Under the pieces are notes generated by a model. The model had not been told where the DNA came from and made no database searches. It saw only the letters and a list, made by a program, of their open reading frames with translations. Position numbers and translations under genes: made by a program. Source: Bacillus sp. (in: firmicutes) (GTDB taxonomy: Bacteria > Bacillota > Bacilli > Bacillales > Bacillaceae). From it: a stretch of DNA of 41,584 bases. The stretch spans positions 1-41,584 of the forward strand of contig JAPSLL010000037.1 of NCBI GenBank assembly GCA_031180805.1. Reading direction: 5' to 3'. Below, piece after piece: positions 15,727-25,426 of the stretch. The number at the start of each line of letters is the position of its first letter. Positions within the stretch are counted from its first letter, which is position 1.

Positions 15727-15982
15727 CTCTTATCCCGAGCTGGTGGAGGGACAGGCCCTATGAAACCCAGCAACCTGCTATCAATGGAAAGTAGGACAGT
15801 GCAAGCTTAATCAAACTCATACTTAATTAATATGTTTTGAATGAGAAATTTGCACTTGTTACTGACATTACTTTCCGATGCAAAGGTGCTAACCTGAGCA
15901 AGGCGAAAGCCCTTGATCGATAAGAGCGAAAGGCGATGAACGTTACAAAACCTTTCCTCACAGGGGAAAGGTTTTTTTTGCT
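15727..15982 (+). ncRNA. SAM-I riboswitch (S-box) with terminator, controlling metK
   Basis: The aptamer is bounded by a perfect 8-bp P1 (15727-15734 with 15919-15926). It contains the conserved core GGTGGAGGGA, GGCCC-TATGAAACCC, CAGCAACC, AAGGTGCTAA and a GGCGAAAGCC-type hairpin. A terminator stem (15949-15957 with 15965-15973) with eight T residues follows, so SAM binding should cause premature termination. The P3 arm is about 110 bases instead of the usual short hairpin. It has successive helices 15786-15793/15869-15876, 15799-15804/15850-15855 and 15816-15820/15841-15845. Confidence 0.97.
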
Positions 15983-16178
15983 AACAGATTAATTTTACCT
16001 AAAGAACAATATGTGGTAAAGATACATAATATTTCTGTTCACAAAACATCCCAACGTGATATCTTGTAAAAGTGTTTCATTTAAACATCCTTATCATAGG
16101 TGTTTAGGTTACTTTACTTAGGGAAGAGTTCCGGCTCAAATCATGATAACCGAATATATGAGGAGGAAGCATTAAATT

Positions 16179-17375
16179 ATGACTAAAAAACGTCTTTTTA
16201 CTTCTGAGTCTGTTACAGAAGGACATCCAGATAAGATTTGTGACCAAATTTCTGATTCAATCCTTGATGCAATTATTGAAAAGGACCCAAATGCGCGTGT
16301 TGCTTGTGAAACATCAGTTACGACTGGGTTAGTATTAGTTGCAGGTGAAATTACAACTAGTACTTATGTAGATATTCCTAAAATTGTTCGTGAAACGATT
16401 AAAGGAATCGGTTATACTCGTGCAAAATATGGCTTTGATGCTGAAACATGTGCTGTGTTAACTTCTATTGATGAACAATCTGCAGATATTGCACTTGGGG
16501 TTGACAAAGCACTTGAGGCGCGTGAAGGTCAAATGTCAGATGAAGAAATCGAAGCAATTGGAGCTGGTGACCAAGGATTAATGTTTGGGTTTGCTTGTAA
16601 TGAAACAAAGGAATTAATGCCACTACCTATTTCATTAGCTCATAAGCTTTCTCGTCGTTTAACTGAGGTTCGAAAAGAGGAGATTCTTCCATATTTACGT
16701 CCAGATGGAAAAACCCAAGTAACTGTAGAATATGATGAGAATGATAAGCCAGTTCGGATCGATACAATTGTTATTTCAACACAACATCACCCAGAAATTT
16801 CATTGGAACAAATTCAACGGAATGTTAAGGAGTATGTCATCAATCCAGTAGTTCCTGCTGAATTAATTGATGAAAATACAAAGTATTTTATTAACCCAAC
16901 CGGACGTTTTGTTATCGGTGGGCCACAAGGAGATGCTGGTTTAACAGGACGTAAAATCATCGTTGATACGTATGGTGGATATGCACGTCACGGTGGTGGT
17001 GCATTCTCTGGTAAAGATGCAACAAAGGTTGACCGTTCAGCTGCTTATGCTGCTAGATATGTCGCAAAAAACATTGTTGCGTCTGGCTTAGCTGAAAAAT
17101 GTGAAGTTCAATTAGCTTATGCAATCGGAGTTGCCCAGCCTGTATCAATTTCAATTGATACATTTGGAACCGGGAAAGTATCTGAAGACTTATTAGTTGA
17201 AGTGGTACGTAGTAACTTTGATTTACGCCCAGCAGGTATTATTAAAATGCTTGATTTAAGACGTCCTATTTATAAGCAAACAGCTGCATACGGACATTTT
17301 GGTCGTCTTGATCTAGATCTTCCTTGGGAAAGAACAGATAAGGCAGAAACTTTAAAACAACAAGCATTGCGATAA
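16179..17375 (+). CDS. metK: S-adenosylmethionine synthetase MetK
   Basis: Makes SAM from methionine and ATP; cytoplasmic tetramer. It is 398 residues, full family length. Motifs present are GHPDK at 15-19, [10 protein letters not shown] at 128-137 (ATP site) and the phosphate-binding GGGAFSGKD at 272-280. AGGAGG lies about twelve bases before the ATG. The only upstream regulation seen is the SAM riboswitch, which gives direct product feedback. About 195 bases separate the riboswitch terminator from the start codon; they hold only a weak 8-bp hairpin (16082-16106). A strong terminator follows the gene. Confidence 0.99.
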   Translation: MTKKRLFTSESVTEGHPDKICDQISDSILDAIIEKDPNARVACETSVTTGLVLVAGEITTSTYVDIPKIVRETIKGIGYTRAKYGFDAETCAVLTSIDEQSADIALGVDKALEAREGQMSDEEIEAIGAGDQGLMFGFACNETKELMPLPISLAHKLSRRLTEVRKEEILPYLRPDGKTQVTVEYDENDKPVRIDTIVISTQHHPEISLEQIQRNVKEYVINPVVPAELIDENTKYFINPTGRFVIGGPQGDAGLTGRKIIVDTYGGYARHGGGAFSGKDATKVDRSAAYAARYVAKNIVASGLAEKCEVQLAYAIGVAQPVSISIDTFGTGKVSEDLLVEVVRSNFDLRPAGIIKMLDLRRPIYKQTAAYGHFGRLDLDLPWERTDKAETLKQQALR

Positions 17376-17405
17376 TTTTCTCTAATTAATCTATCTAAAA
17401 TTGGT

Positions 17406-17440
17406 AAAGGCCTGATGATAAATCCATCAGGCCTTTATTT
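17406..17440 (+). terminator. Terminator after metK
   Basis: A perfect 12-bp stem AAAGGCCTGATG/CATCAGGCCTTT (17406-17417 with 17425-17436) is followed by a short T-rich tract. Confidence 0.9.
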
Positions 17441-17606
17441 CGATTTTTCTGACTAGGATTGTAAATCATGAAACCATTTGAATATTGTAGTATACCGTGG
17501 CAAAAGAATTAAATGTGAAATAATGATGAAGAAGGAGAAAGACGGAAGCATCTAATTTAGAAACAGATTATAATAAATCGAGTAAAGGAATGGAGGTAAA
17601 ATAAAA

Positions 17607-18059
17607 ATGAAGCATTATATTCAAGCGTTGTTTGTCTTTATCTTTGTTTTGCTTATTAGTGGATGTGGTCAAGCAGAAGACCATAGCAACCACCAAGTTG
17701 GAGAGGATGGAGAATTAAAGGAACCGAAAGTTGAGATTAAAGTTACTGAGAAAGCTAACAAAGGTGAAACCGTACCTATTTCAGCTACTGTTTATTACGG
17801 AGACGAGTTAGTTGACGATGCGAAAGTAACTTTTGAAATTAAACGTGGAGAAGCTTCAGAGGAAATCGAAGCAGAATTAGGCAGTAAAGGTACATATGAG
17901 ATTAAACATCAATTTGTTGAGGATGGCACATATACAATTATTGCCCATACAGATGTTAGAAAAATACACACAATGCCTCAAACGACGATACAAATTGGAG
18001 ATGGTGATAATACATCAACTCAGGAAGAAACAGACGAACATGAAGCACATTCACATTAA
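17607..18059 (+). CDS. YtkA/FixH-like lipoprotein
   Basis: A 150-residue surface lipoprotein. The signal peptide ends at a lipobox LISGC, then a short acidic/His linker. A beta-rich domain follows (about 35-125; KVTEKANKGETVPISATVYYGDELVDDAKVTFEI is split by short loops), resembling the YtkA-like/FixH fold. The tail is acidic and His-rich (DEHEAHSH), and the N-terminal linker also has His pairs, so metal contact is possible. GGAGG precedes the ATG by ten bases. B. subtilis YtkA lies near dps; here the copy is beside asnB. The role is unknown; copper or cytochrome oxidase association in relatives is only suggestive. Confidence 0.8.
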   Translation: MKHYIQALFVFIFVLLISGCGQAEDHSNHQVGEDGELKEPKVEIKVTEKANKGETVPISATVYYGDELVDDAKVTFEIKRGEASEEIEAELGSKGTYEIKHQFVEDGTYTIIAHTDVRKIHTMPQTTIQIGDGDNTSTQEETDEHEAHSH

Positions 18060-18065
18060 TAAAGC

Positions 18066-18095
18066 GGTGGAGAAAAAATTTCTCCCCTTTTTTGT
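18066..18095 (+). terminator. Terminator after the YtkA-like gene
   Basis: The perfect 7-bp stem GGAGAAA/TTTCTCC (18069-18075 with 18079-18085) with a 3-base loop is followed by a T-rich run. Confidence 0.85.
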
Positions 18096-18209
18096 TGAAA
18101 TGTAGAATTTTTTTTCGAAATTTGAATTTTTTTGCAACATTTTTTGATTACCATTCGTCTCACAAATAAACGTTAATTTTTTATATTTAATGGGAATGGT
18201 TGTGAGAAT

Positions 18210-20138
18210 ATGTGTGGGTTTGTAGGTGGAATTTATTACGAGGAAACTGCAGTAGGTTCTTATCGAAATAGTTTATTTCAACAGGCGAATGACTTAATCT
18301 ATCATCGCGGTCCTGATGATAAAGGGTATTACCATGATAGTCATATGTCGATGGCTTTCCGTAGACTAAGCATTATTGATATTGAAAATGGTCATCAACC
18401 ATTTCGATATGATAATGGAAGGTATATGATTGTTTTCAATGGTGAGATTTATAATCATACTGAACTACGTGAATGGTTAAAGCATATAGGGGTTGATTGC
18501 GAGACGAATAGTGACACAGAGGTACTAGTTGCTCTTTATGCAACAATTGGGAGCGAAGTTGTAGAGCGAATTCGTGGAATGTTTTCTTTCCTAATTTGGG
18601 ATTCTGTTGAGAAGACGCTGTTCGGTGCACGCGATCATTTTGGAATTAAACCACTTTATTATATGGATAGACAAGATGGGTTATTTTTTGCCTCTGAAAA
18701 TAAAAGCCTGTTACCGTTTATAAACAGCTATCGATTAAATGAACAGTCATTACAGCATTATTTTGCATTTCAATATGTTCCTGAACCATCGACAATGGAT
18801 ACAATTATCCAAAAGATACCTCCTGGTCACTACTTTGTGAAAAACATTAATGAAAAGGGGCTTAAGCTTACACCTTATTTTAAGCCGCATTTACAGCCAA
18901 AGTCTTTCACACATGAGGTAGATGAGATGAAGAAGATTCGCAAGACATTGACAGAATCAGTTGAAAAACATATGCGCAGTGATGTACCGGTTGGGGCATT
19001 TCTATCAGGTGGTGTTGATTCTACGATTATAGTGTCACTTGCGAAACAAATTCAACCAAAACTAAAAACGTTTACAGTTGGATTTGAATATGAGAAATAT
19101 AGTGAAGTAGATGTTGCTAGGAAAACAGCTGATATTCTTGGAACTGATCATACAACAGTATTAATTCAACCAGATGAGTTTATAAAGGAGCTCCCACAAA
19201 TTATATGGCATATGGATGATCCTGTTGCAGATCCTGCAGCAATTCCTTTATATTTTATTGCTCGTGAAGCGAGAAAAAATGTAACCGTTGTATTATCAGG
19301 TGAAGGTGCTGATGAATTGTTTGCTGGATATAATATTTATAAAGAACCATCCGATTTAGCTATGTGGCGATACATTCCTTCTATGATGAAAAAAATTCTT
19401 TTATCCTCTTCAAGTCGTATACCAGATGGGGTGAAAGGCAAAAGCTTTATTTATCGTGGCTGTACAAGCATATCTGACCGTTATATCGGAAATGCACATA
19501 TTTTTAAAGAGCTTGATATGGCACAGTTACTTAAATTCCCTTTAACGACAAACTTTCATCAAGTAACAGAACCGATATTTAAGACTTTGGGAGATTTAGA
19601 TGATGTGGCAAAGATGCAGGCTATTGATTTACATACATGGCTAAGAGGCGACATTTTAACAAAGGCTGATCGAATGACAATGGCGAATTCTCTAGAACTT
19701 AGGGTGCCATTTCTTGATAAAGAGGTATTTCAGGTAGCATCTAAACTTCCTTCTTCATCTAAGATCAATAATGGAGAGACAAAATGGATTCTTCGTGAGG
19801 CATTTAAGGATTTAATTCCTGAGCATATTGTAAATCGGAGAAAGCTAGGCTTTCCTGTCCCGATCCGAATTTGGCTGAAAAATGAGCTTTATGATTGGAC
19901 TGTTACTTTAGTGAATGATAGTCCAACTGACAATATATTAAACAAACAGTATATTAAACAATTGTTAAGTGATCATGCAAAAGGAAAAAATGACAATAGC
20001 CGGAAGCTATGGACTGTTATTACCTTCCTATTATGGCATCGGCAATTTATTGAAGGGCAAGTTCCTGATGCAATTCGTAATTCACAAAAAGGAACCTTTG
20101 TTTCTGAACCTGATAAAAAAACAGAAGCATTAATCTAA
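18210..20138 (+). CDS. asnB: Asparagine synthetase (glutamine-hydrolysing) AsnB
   Basis: Converts aspartate, glutamine and ATP to asparagine. It is 642 residues, close to B. subtilis AsnB. The N-terminal Ntn glutaminase domain starts with the required Cys2 (MCGFVGG), which fixes the start even though the ribosome site (GGGAATGG) is weak. Glutamine-site motifs RGPDDKGY, RRLSIID and NGEIYN follow. The C-terminal synthetase domain has the pyrophosphatase loop SGGVDST at 266-272 and the SGEGADELFAGY signature. The location next to metK agrees with B. subtilis asnB, whose product has been linked to peptidoglycan amidation in some studies. A terminator follows; no T-box or CodY-type site was identified upstream. 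Confidence 0.97.
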   Translation: MCGFVGGIYYEETAVGSYRNSLFQQANDLIYHRGPDDKGYYHDSHMSMAFRRLSIIDIENGHQPFRYDNGRYMIVFNGEIYNHTELREWLKHIGVDCETNSDTEVLVALYATIGSEVVERIRGMFSFLIWDSVEKTLFGARDHFGIKPLYYMDRQDGLFFASENKSLLPFINSYRLNEQSLQHYFAFQYVPEPSTMDTIIQKIPPGHYFVKNINEKGLKLTPYFKPHLQPKSFTHEVDEMKKIRKTLTESVEKHMRSDVPVGAFLSGGVDSTIIVSLAKQIQPKLKTFTVGFEYEKYSEVDVARKTADILGTDHTTVLIQPDEFIKELPQIIWHMDDPVADPAAIPLYFIAREARKNVTVVLSGEGADELFAGYNIYKEPSDLAMWRYIPSMMKKILLSSSSRIPDGVKGKSFIYRGCTSISDRYIGNAHIFKELDMAQLLKFPLTTNFHQVTEPIFKTLGDLDDVAKMQAIDLHTWLRGDILTKADRMTMANSLELRVPFLDKEVFQVASKLPSSSKINNGETKWILREAFKDLIPEHIVNRRKLGFPVPIRIWLKNELYDWTVTLVNDSPTDNILNKQYIKQLLSDHAKGKNDNSRKLWTVITFLLWHRQFIEGQVPDAIRNSQKGTFVSEPDKKTEALI

Positions 20139-20176
20139 TTGGACAGACATTAGCCATTATATTTTTTCATAATGTT

Positions 20177-20215
20177 AAAGAAGGCTTTTCCTCGGATAGC
20201 AGCCTTCTTTTTTTA
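20177..20215 (+). terminator. Terminator after asnB
   Basis: A 10-bp stem AAAGAAGGCT/AGCCTTCTTT (20177-20186 with 20201-20210) is followed by a T-run. Confidence 0.9.
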
Positions 20216-20353
20216 TGGAAAGGAAAGGGGCCATTATTTCTCTAAAAAACGTAGTTAGATTTGACAATATTACAAATTTTTAGGTGGCTTATTGAAAAAT
20301 AATGATAAAATAGTTTTTGTTGGAACTTTAACGTCAAAGGAGGATTTTTACAA

Positions 20354-21259
20354 ATGAATGCACAGTTTAATAAGCCAAAAGGGTTTGGTGACATATTAGA
20401 TTTTACGTTTCGACTTGCAAAAAATCGATTTATAGATTTCTTTTTAATTTTATTAATTCTAATTGGACCGATTTATTTAATACAGGCTATTATCTTATTA
20501 ATTGGCGGAACTAGTTTTTTCCGAGAAGATATTTTTGAAGGATTATGGTATGAACAGATATTTTTAGAACTTGAAAGCACCGGTTATGTTGATGCAGGCA
20601 TGATTGGATTAGGAGTAGGATATTTAATTCTCTTATTGTTAGGTGTCATTTTGTTACCAGTCGCACAGGCAGCCATTATTTTAGCAGTTAATCATATTAG
20701 AAAAAATGAAGAATTTACAGTAGGTTCTGTTATAAAGGCAGCATTCGTAAGATTTTTCCCATTACTAGGTAGCAGTATTTTATTTGGACTTATTTTTTTC
20801 GGTTTAGCAATTATTCCAATTTTTATTACGACATATTTAACAGGAATTGGGGTTGTTATTAACCCTGTTGTTGGGGTTTTAATAGGTATTGTTTTATTTT
20901 TAGGCTGTGCTGTTGGATATATTTATTTAATGGCAAGATGGAGCTTTTATTTTGCTTCTGTTACCTTGAAGGAAGGAGCTCCTGGTTTCGGAAGAAGTTG
21001 GCGATTAACGAGTAAACGAACATGGGTTATCATCGGTCTTTATATTATTTTTATGCTTATTATGATGAGTGTTAGCTATGCTGTTGAATTTTCAGTTGCT
21101 CTTCTTCTTGGCGGTAGCGTGCTTCAATCAATGATCGTCAATATTGTCACATTATTAACGACAATGATTTTCTCTATTGGATATGCTGTCATGTATTTCG
21201 ACTTGAAGCTTAGATATGATGCGGATGATTTAAAAGAAATGATTGAAGAATATAAATAA
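20354..21259 (+). CDS. Polytopic membrane protein, GPDPase-membrane-domain-like
   Basis: A 301-residue integral membrane protein with about six hydrophobic spans (near 28-50, 83-113, 132-160, 164-196, 226-245 and 255-282). It resembles the membrane domain attached to some glycerophosphodiester phosphodiesterases, but no catalytic domain is present. It starts FNKPKGFGDILDFTFRLAKNRF, and has the segment YFASVTLKEGAPGFGRSWRLTSKR, typical of this family. AAAGGAGG precedes the ATG. It is the first gene of the DUF4129/DUF4350/MoxR/DUF58 cluster; 115 bases separate it from the next gene. It probably shares the envelope role of that cluster. Confidence 0.75.
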   Translation: MNAQFNKPKGFGDILDFTFRLAKNRFIDFFLILLILIGPIYLIQAIILLIGGTSFFREDIFEGLWYEQIFLELESTGYVDAGMIGLGVGYLILLLLGVILLPVAQAAIILAVNHIRKNEEFTVGSVIKAAFVRFFPLLGSSILFGLIFFGLAIIPIFITTYLTGIGVVINPVVGVLIGIVLFLGCAVGYIYLMARWSFYFASVTLKEGAPGFGRSWRLTSKRTWVIIGLYIIFMLIMMSVSYAVEFSVALLLGGSVLQSMIVNIVTLLTTMIFSIGYAVMYFDLKLRYDADDLKEMIEEYK

Positions 21260-21374
21260 AAGTTAATAGGAAATGAGGAAATTTATCGAGAAATTTCCTC
21301 CCTCCTATAAAATCTACAGATAAGATTTAGAGATAAATTGTTAAATAGGTAGAAAACGAATAAGGGGGGGTTGT

Positions 21375-22019
21375 ATGTTAAATGAGGACCAAGCTAGAAA
21401 TGAATTAGAAAATATCTTAAACAGCAGAGAGTACAAAGTATATGAAGAAAAGCCAAAAAATATTTTTGAGCAATGGTGGGACGACCTTAAAGAATGGTTT
21501 ATTGACTTTCTTAATAGTATGTTTCCTTCTATTGAACTATCGAAGGATTATTCTGGAACCATTTTAATGATGATCATCGTTATTACGATTTTATTAATGA
21601 TCCTTCTTGTAACCCTTTTGATACGAAACCGCAATCGAAAAAAATCATTCCATTCGCATAAGCCTTTGCAATCGATAAATGAAATTGATTGGTCATATCA
21701 GATGCATTTATCAGAAGCTTTGAAGCAAGAAGGGCAAAAAGAGTACAAGCTTTCAACACGTCATCTCTTCCTTGCGTTATTACTCTATTTTCATGAAAAG
21801 GAATGGCTCGTAGCGAGGATATGGAAAACGAACTGGGAGTATTATGATGAACTAAAAAGTGTAAATCAGAAATGGGCAGAGCAATTTTATCATTTAGCTC
21901 TCATCTTTGATGAAGCAACGTATGGAGAAAAAAGCATTACGAAAGAGGAATATGAGCGGTTTAAAAAAGAAGCTATGAAATGGTTAGGTGATAACCGAGA
22001 GGAAAAGAAAAATGGGTAG
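21375..22019 (+). CDS. DUF4129-domain membrane protein
   Basis: A 214-residue protein with an amphipathic Trp-rich region (FEQWWDDLKEWFIDFLNSMF, about 31-50), one membrane span at 61-83 and a cytoplasmic DUF4129 domain with the pattern LSTRHLFLALLLYFHEKEWL and the C-terminal FDEATYGEKSITKEEYERF. AAGGGGGGG precedes the ATG. DUF4129 proteins are regularly encoded with MoxR ATPases and DUF58 proteins, exactly as here. Biochemical function is unknown; the single span with a cytoplasmic helical domain suggests a scaffold or membrane partner. Confidence 0.85.
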   Translation: MLNEDQARNELENILNSREYKVYEEKPKNIFEQWWDDLKEWFIDFLNSMFPSIELSKDYSGTILMMIIVITILLMILLVTLLIRNRNRKKSFHSHKPLQSINEIDWSYQMHLSEALKQEGQKEYKLSTRHLFLALLLYFHEKEWLVARIWKTNWEYYDELKSVNQKWAEQFYHLALIFDEATYGEKSITKEEYERFKKEAMKWLGDNREEKKNG

Positions 22020-22051
22020 TATCATTAATGGGAAAGGAGGAATAACAGGAA

Positions 22052-23188
22052 TTGCAAATATTATTTTCATATAAACGCAAATGGATAGTACTTTCGCTCC
22101 TCATCCTGATTATTATGATAAGCACTTATGTGATCAGTTCTGAAAAGCCAAAGAATTACCCGAGTTATGTTTCACATTCTCCTTCTCCAACTGGTGTGAA
22201 GGCATTTTATACATATTTAGATAAAGAAGTTGGTTCAGTAAGTCAATGGTCACTTCATCCAAATTTGTTACCAAAGGATGAGTCGAATCAATTATTGGTC
22301 ATGCTTGAACCAACTGTAATACCGAATTCTGATGAAATTAACGAATATATTGAATTTATGGAAGCGGGAAATACCATTCTATTATTTCAAGAAAATCCGC
22401 GAGATATTTTTGATTTGGCTATCCATTTCCTAGCAGATGCTGAGTCAGATAACCAATTGATTATTGGTCAGGATGGAAGAGAATATGAATCAGATCTACA
22501 TACGGATGTGATTTTACAACCGAACGAAGAGGATGAAGTGTTATTACATAATCAAGCTGGTTTGGCTGTAGCCATAAAAAGACAATATGGAAATGGTCAA
22601 CTAATTGTTGCGAATAATCCTAATTGGATGATGAATGAACATATTTTATCAGCCGACCATCTGCCCCTATTGATTACGTTATTTAATGAAATAGATGTAA
22701 ACAAGATTTACTTTAATGAGTACATTCATGGTGAGCAAGAAATATCGATAATCAATGTATATCCAAAATGGTTTTTGTTACTTATTATTCAAGGTACTAT
22801 TCTTATTTGCTTGCTGCTCTGGATACGTGGAAAACGTTTTGGGTTTAGCATGATTCCTCGTGAAGATATGGTTCGCTTTAGTGATGAAAGAATAAGAGCA
22901 CTTGCCTCTTGGCATTTAAAGAGTCAACGATATCATGATTCCCTTCAAATTCAGGCTGATTATGTAAAGCTATTATTACAGGAAAGATGGGGGATTTCAT
23001 ACAATCGGAGCTGGCTTGAAATAGAAGATAGGCTTGGAAGAAAGTGGAAAGGTGTTTCGGAACCAACGATTCATCAGTTTGTTACTGAACTTTCGAATTT
23101 ATTAAATGAAGAAAAAATATCTAAAAATGATTATGTATTTTGGTCTAAAAAACTAGAACAACTTAGGAAAGAGGTGGAGGAAGGATGA
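22052..23188 (+). CDS. DUF4350-domain membrane protein
   Basis: A 378-residue protein with an N-terminal span (12-29), an external domain of about 200 residues and a second span (239-258) followed by a cytoplasmic helical tail. The external domain looks like a Rossmann or glutamine-amidotransferase-like fold (SPSPTGVKAFYTYLDKE, LLVMLEPT, EAGNTILLF, GNGQLIVANNP), the usual DUF4350 signature. TTG at 22052 is chosen because AAAGGAGG lies eleven bases upstream; no ATG fits. Its end overlaps the moxR start by 4 bases (ATGA), showing translational coupling. Role unknown beyond membership of the cluster. Confidence 0.85.
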   Translation: MQILFSYKRKWIVLSLLILIIMISTYVISSEKPKNYPSYVSHSPSPTGVKAFYTYLDKEVGSVSQWSLHPNLLPKDESNQLLVMLEPTVIPNSDEINEYIEFMEAGNTILLFQENPRDIFDLAIHFLADAESDNQLIIGQDGREYESDLHTDVILQPNEEDEVLLHNQAGLAVAIKRQYGNGQLIVANNPNWMMNEHILSADHLPLLITLFNEIDVNKIYFNEYIHGEQEISIINVYPKWFLLLIIQGTILICLLLWIRGKRFGFSMIPREDMVRFSDERIRALASWHLKSQRYHDSLQIQADYVKLLLQERWGISYNRSWLEIEDRLGRKWKGVSEPTIHQFVTELSNLLNEEKISKNDYVFWSKKLEQLRKEVEEG

Positions 23189-24114
23189 ATAGCAAACTCA
23201 CATCCTTATTAGAGCAATATGAAAAGCAAATAAAGGGGCAAACCCTAAATATTAGACTTCTACTTTCCTCTGTACTAGCAGGCGGACATGTTTTATTAGA
23301 AGGTGTCCCAGGTACAGGGAAAACACAGATGGTTAAAACACTTTCAAGTTTAATAGGAGGCACATTTACACGAATTCAATTTACTCCTGATTTGCTTCCA
23401 AGTGATATTACAGGTAGTACGATTTATAACATGAAGGACAGTTCATTTCAAACGCTAAAGGGCCCGATCTTTACAAATATACTATTGGCGGATGAAATTA
23501 ATCGTACTCCTGCAAAAACACAAGCAGCTTTATTGGAAGCGATGGAGGAAAAGCAAGTTACAATCCAAGGTGAAACATATTCCTTACCAGATGTATTCTT
23601 TGTTGTAGCAACGCAAAACCCGATTGAATTCGAAGGTACATATCCACTGCCTGAAGCACAACAAGATCGTTTTCTATTCAAATTAAAAATAGATTTTCCT
23701 TCACTAGAAGAAGAGATAAATGTTTTAAAGGATGTTATCGAGAACAAGGAGAATCAAGAGCAATTAAATCCTGTTATTGATCTAGAGGAGTTTTTAACAA
23801 TAAAGAGGGAAATTGAGCAAGCTACGATAGGGGATAGCGTATTAGATTATATTGTAAAGCTTGTTCGTAGAACTAGAGAAACAGATGTATTACGGTTTGG
23901 TGCAAGTACTCGTGCAGCGATCTCAATTGGAAGAGCCGGAAAAGCATGGGCATATTTATCTGGACGAGATTATGTAACACCAGATGATATTAAGATGGTT
24001 GCTAAGCCTGGACTAAGACATCGTATTCAATTATCTCCGCATGTAGAATTGGAGGGAGCAACCGTTGACCAAATCATTGAAGAGCTTGTGGGGTCGATTC
24101 CTGTTCCAAGATAG
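23185..24114 (+). CDS. MoxR-family AAA+ ATPase
   Basis: A 309-residue AAA+ ATPase, thought to act as a chaperone that remodels or activates partners with von Willebrand-like domains. Walker A is GVPGTGKT at 40-47, Walker B is LLADEINRTP around 100-109, and sensor 1 lies in ATQNPIEFEG at 142-151; QQDRFLFKL is the usual arginine-finger segment. It overlaps the upstream gene by 4 bases and the downstream DUF58 gene by 50 bases, so the three are translated as a unit. The likely client is the DUF58 protein. The cytoplasmic location follows from the absence of any span. Confidence 0.93.
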   Translation: MNSKLTSLLEQYEKQIKGQTLNIRLLLSSVLAGGHVLLEGVPGTGKTQMVKTLSSLIGGTFTRIQFTPDLLPSDITGSTIYNMKDSSFQTLKGPIFTNILLADEINRTPAKTQAALLEAMEEKQVTIQGETYSLPDVFFVVATQNPIEFEGTYPLPEAQQDRFLFKLKIDFPSLEEEINVLKDVIENKENQEQLNPVIDLEEFLTIKREIEQATIGDSVLDYIVKLVRRTRETDVLRFGASTRAAISIGRAGKAWAYLSGRDYVTPDDIKMVAKPGLRHRIQLSPHVELEGATVDQIIEELVGSIPVPR

Positions 24115-25426
24115 AGGAATATTACCTACGAAGCGTTTAGCGCTTTTCTTTTTATGCTTATCAGTCCTATTTTTGCTCGGTTCATTTTGGAATATATCAT
24201 GGATATTTGTTATTTTTTTGAATGTGATATTTTTTCTTATAAGCTTTATCGATTTACTCTATTCACCTAAAAAAAATGAGTTGCATTTTAGGCGGTCAAT
24301 TCCAACAGAAATGGAAAGAGGATTAAAATATCAAGTTGAAATCTCGGTCAATAATGCATCAAATTATCCGTTAAACTTTCGCTTTGTTGATGGAATTCCA
24401 CAATCCTTTAAAAGGGATCAATTTCCGTTCAAAGGAAAATTGAGCGGGCAAACAAGTGGAATAGCTGCATATGAAACTGTAGCACCAGTTAGAGGAAAGT
24501 ATAATATTGAAAAGCTATATTTTCGTTATAAAAGTACATTTGGATTATGGGAGAAACAAGTAACTCTGGAACTTAAAGATGAGATAAAAGTGATACCTGA
24601 TTTAACAGAAACAAAAAGTTATTTAGAGGATGCTCAAAAGTTTTTACTACATGAAGGAATAAAAATCCGGAAACATCTAAGTGGAGCTGGAGAGTTTACA
24701 AAGGTTCGTAGCTTTGTAGTTGGTGATGATCCGCGGAAAATTAATTGGAGACAAACAGCAAAACTTCAAGAGGTCATGACAAATGAATACGAACCTGAGC
24801 ATGGAAAATATGTAACAATTTTAATTGATTGTGGAAGAATGATGGGTGCTGAGTTAAGAGAAACAAATAGGCTGGAAAAGGCTGTAGAAGCCTCGTTAAC
24901 AGTTGCAGCGGCAGCTCTGCAAAAAGGCGATTATGTCTCAATTCTTGTGTTTTCCAAGGATATTAAAGTATATGTTCCTCCAGCTAAAGGGATGGCCCAT
25001 TTGCAAACGATTCTTCAAGCGGTCTATGATGTTCAGGTTGACCAAGCTGAATCTAATTTTGCAGCTGTTTTTACTTATTTACAATCACTTCAGAAAAAGC
25101 GTAGTTTTATTATGTTATTTAGCGATATTCGAACGTTTTTGTATGAAGAAAGTGCACTTATCTATTTAAAAAGAATTAGACAGCGTCATTATTTCTTGAT
25201 GATCGGGATCGAGGATGAATTGATTAAAAAGAAAATAAGACAACAGCCAATAGATGTTGAGCATGCGATGGTAAAAAGTATTGCACAGCAGCAAATGCTG
25301 ATGACAAAAAGGGAAAAAGCAAAATGGGAAAAACAAGGCCTCCAAATGTTGGAGGCAAAGGAAGACAAGTTAGCTACAGTAGCTGTTTCTCAGTATATTG
25401 ACATTATGAATCGAGGGCTTCTGTAG
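24065..25426 (+). CDS. DUF58-domain membrane protein
   Basis: A 453-residue protein with two spans near the N-terminus (about 25-43 and 45-65), an extracellular or beta-rich section, then the DUF58 hallmark VRSFVVGDDPRKINWRQTAK (212-233) leading into a vWA-like domain. The start is TTG at 24065 because GGAGGGAG lies six bases upstream; this puts the first 50 bases inside moxR. The position where a vWA domain normally has DxSxS reads DCGRMM (255-260), so the metal-ion site is not canonical. The end overlaps the converging SpoIIM-like gene by 23 bases. The pair MoxR/DUF58 is widespread; it probably acts on the cell envelope, but that is inference. Confidence 0.88.
   Translation: MTKSLKSLWGRFLFQDRGILPTKRLALFFLCLSVLFLLGSFWNISWIFVIFLNVIFFLISFIDLLYSPKKNELHFRRSIPTEMERGLKYQVEISVNNASNYPLNFRFVDGIPQSFKRDQFPFKGKLSGQTSGIAAYETVAPVRGKYNIEKLYFRYKSTFGLWEKQVTLELKDEIKVIPDLTETKSYLEDAQKFLLHEGIKIRKHLSGAGEFTKVRSFVVGDDPRKINWRQTAKLQEVMTNEYEPEHGKYVTILIDCGRMMGAELRETNRLEKAVEASLTVAAAALQKGDYVSILVFSKDIKVYVPPAKGMAHLQTILQAVYDVQVDQAESNFAAVFTYLQSLQKKRSFIMLFSDIRTFLYEESALIYLKRIRQRHYFLMIGIEDELIKKKIRQQPIDVEHAMVKSIAQQQMLMTKREKAKWEKQGLQMLEAKEDKLATVAVSQYIDIMNRGLL

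Noticed and set aside
15983-16178. Second regulatory RNA between the S-box terminator and metK
   Set aside because: Only a weak 8-bp hairpin (16082-16106) was seen, with no T-run and no recognised core.
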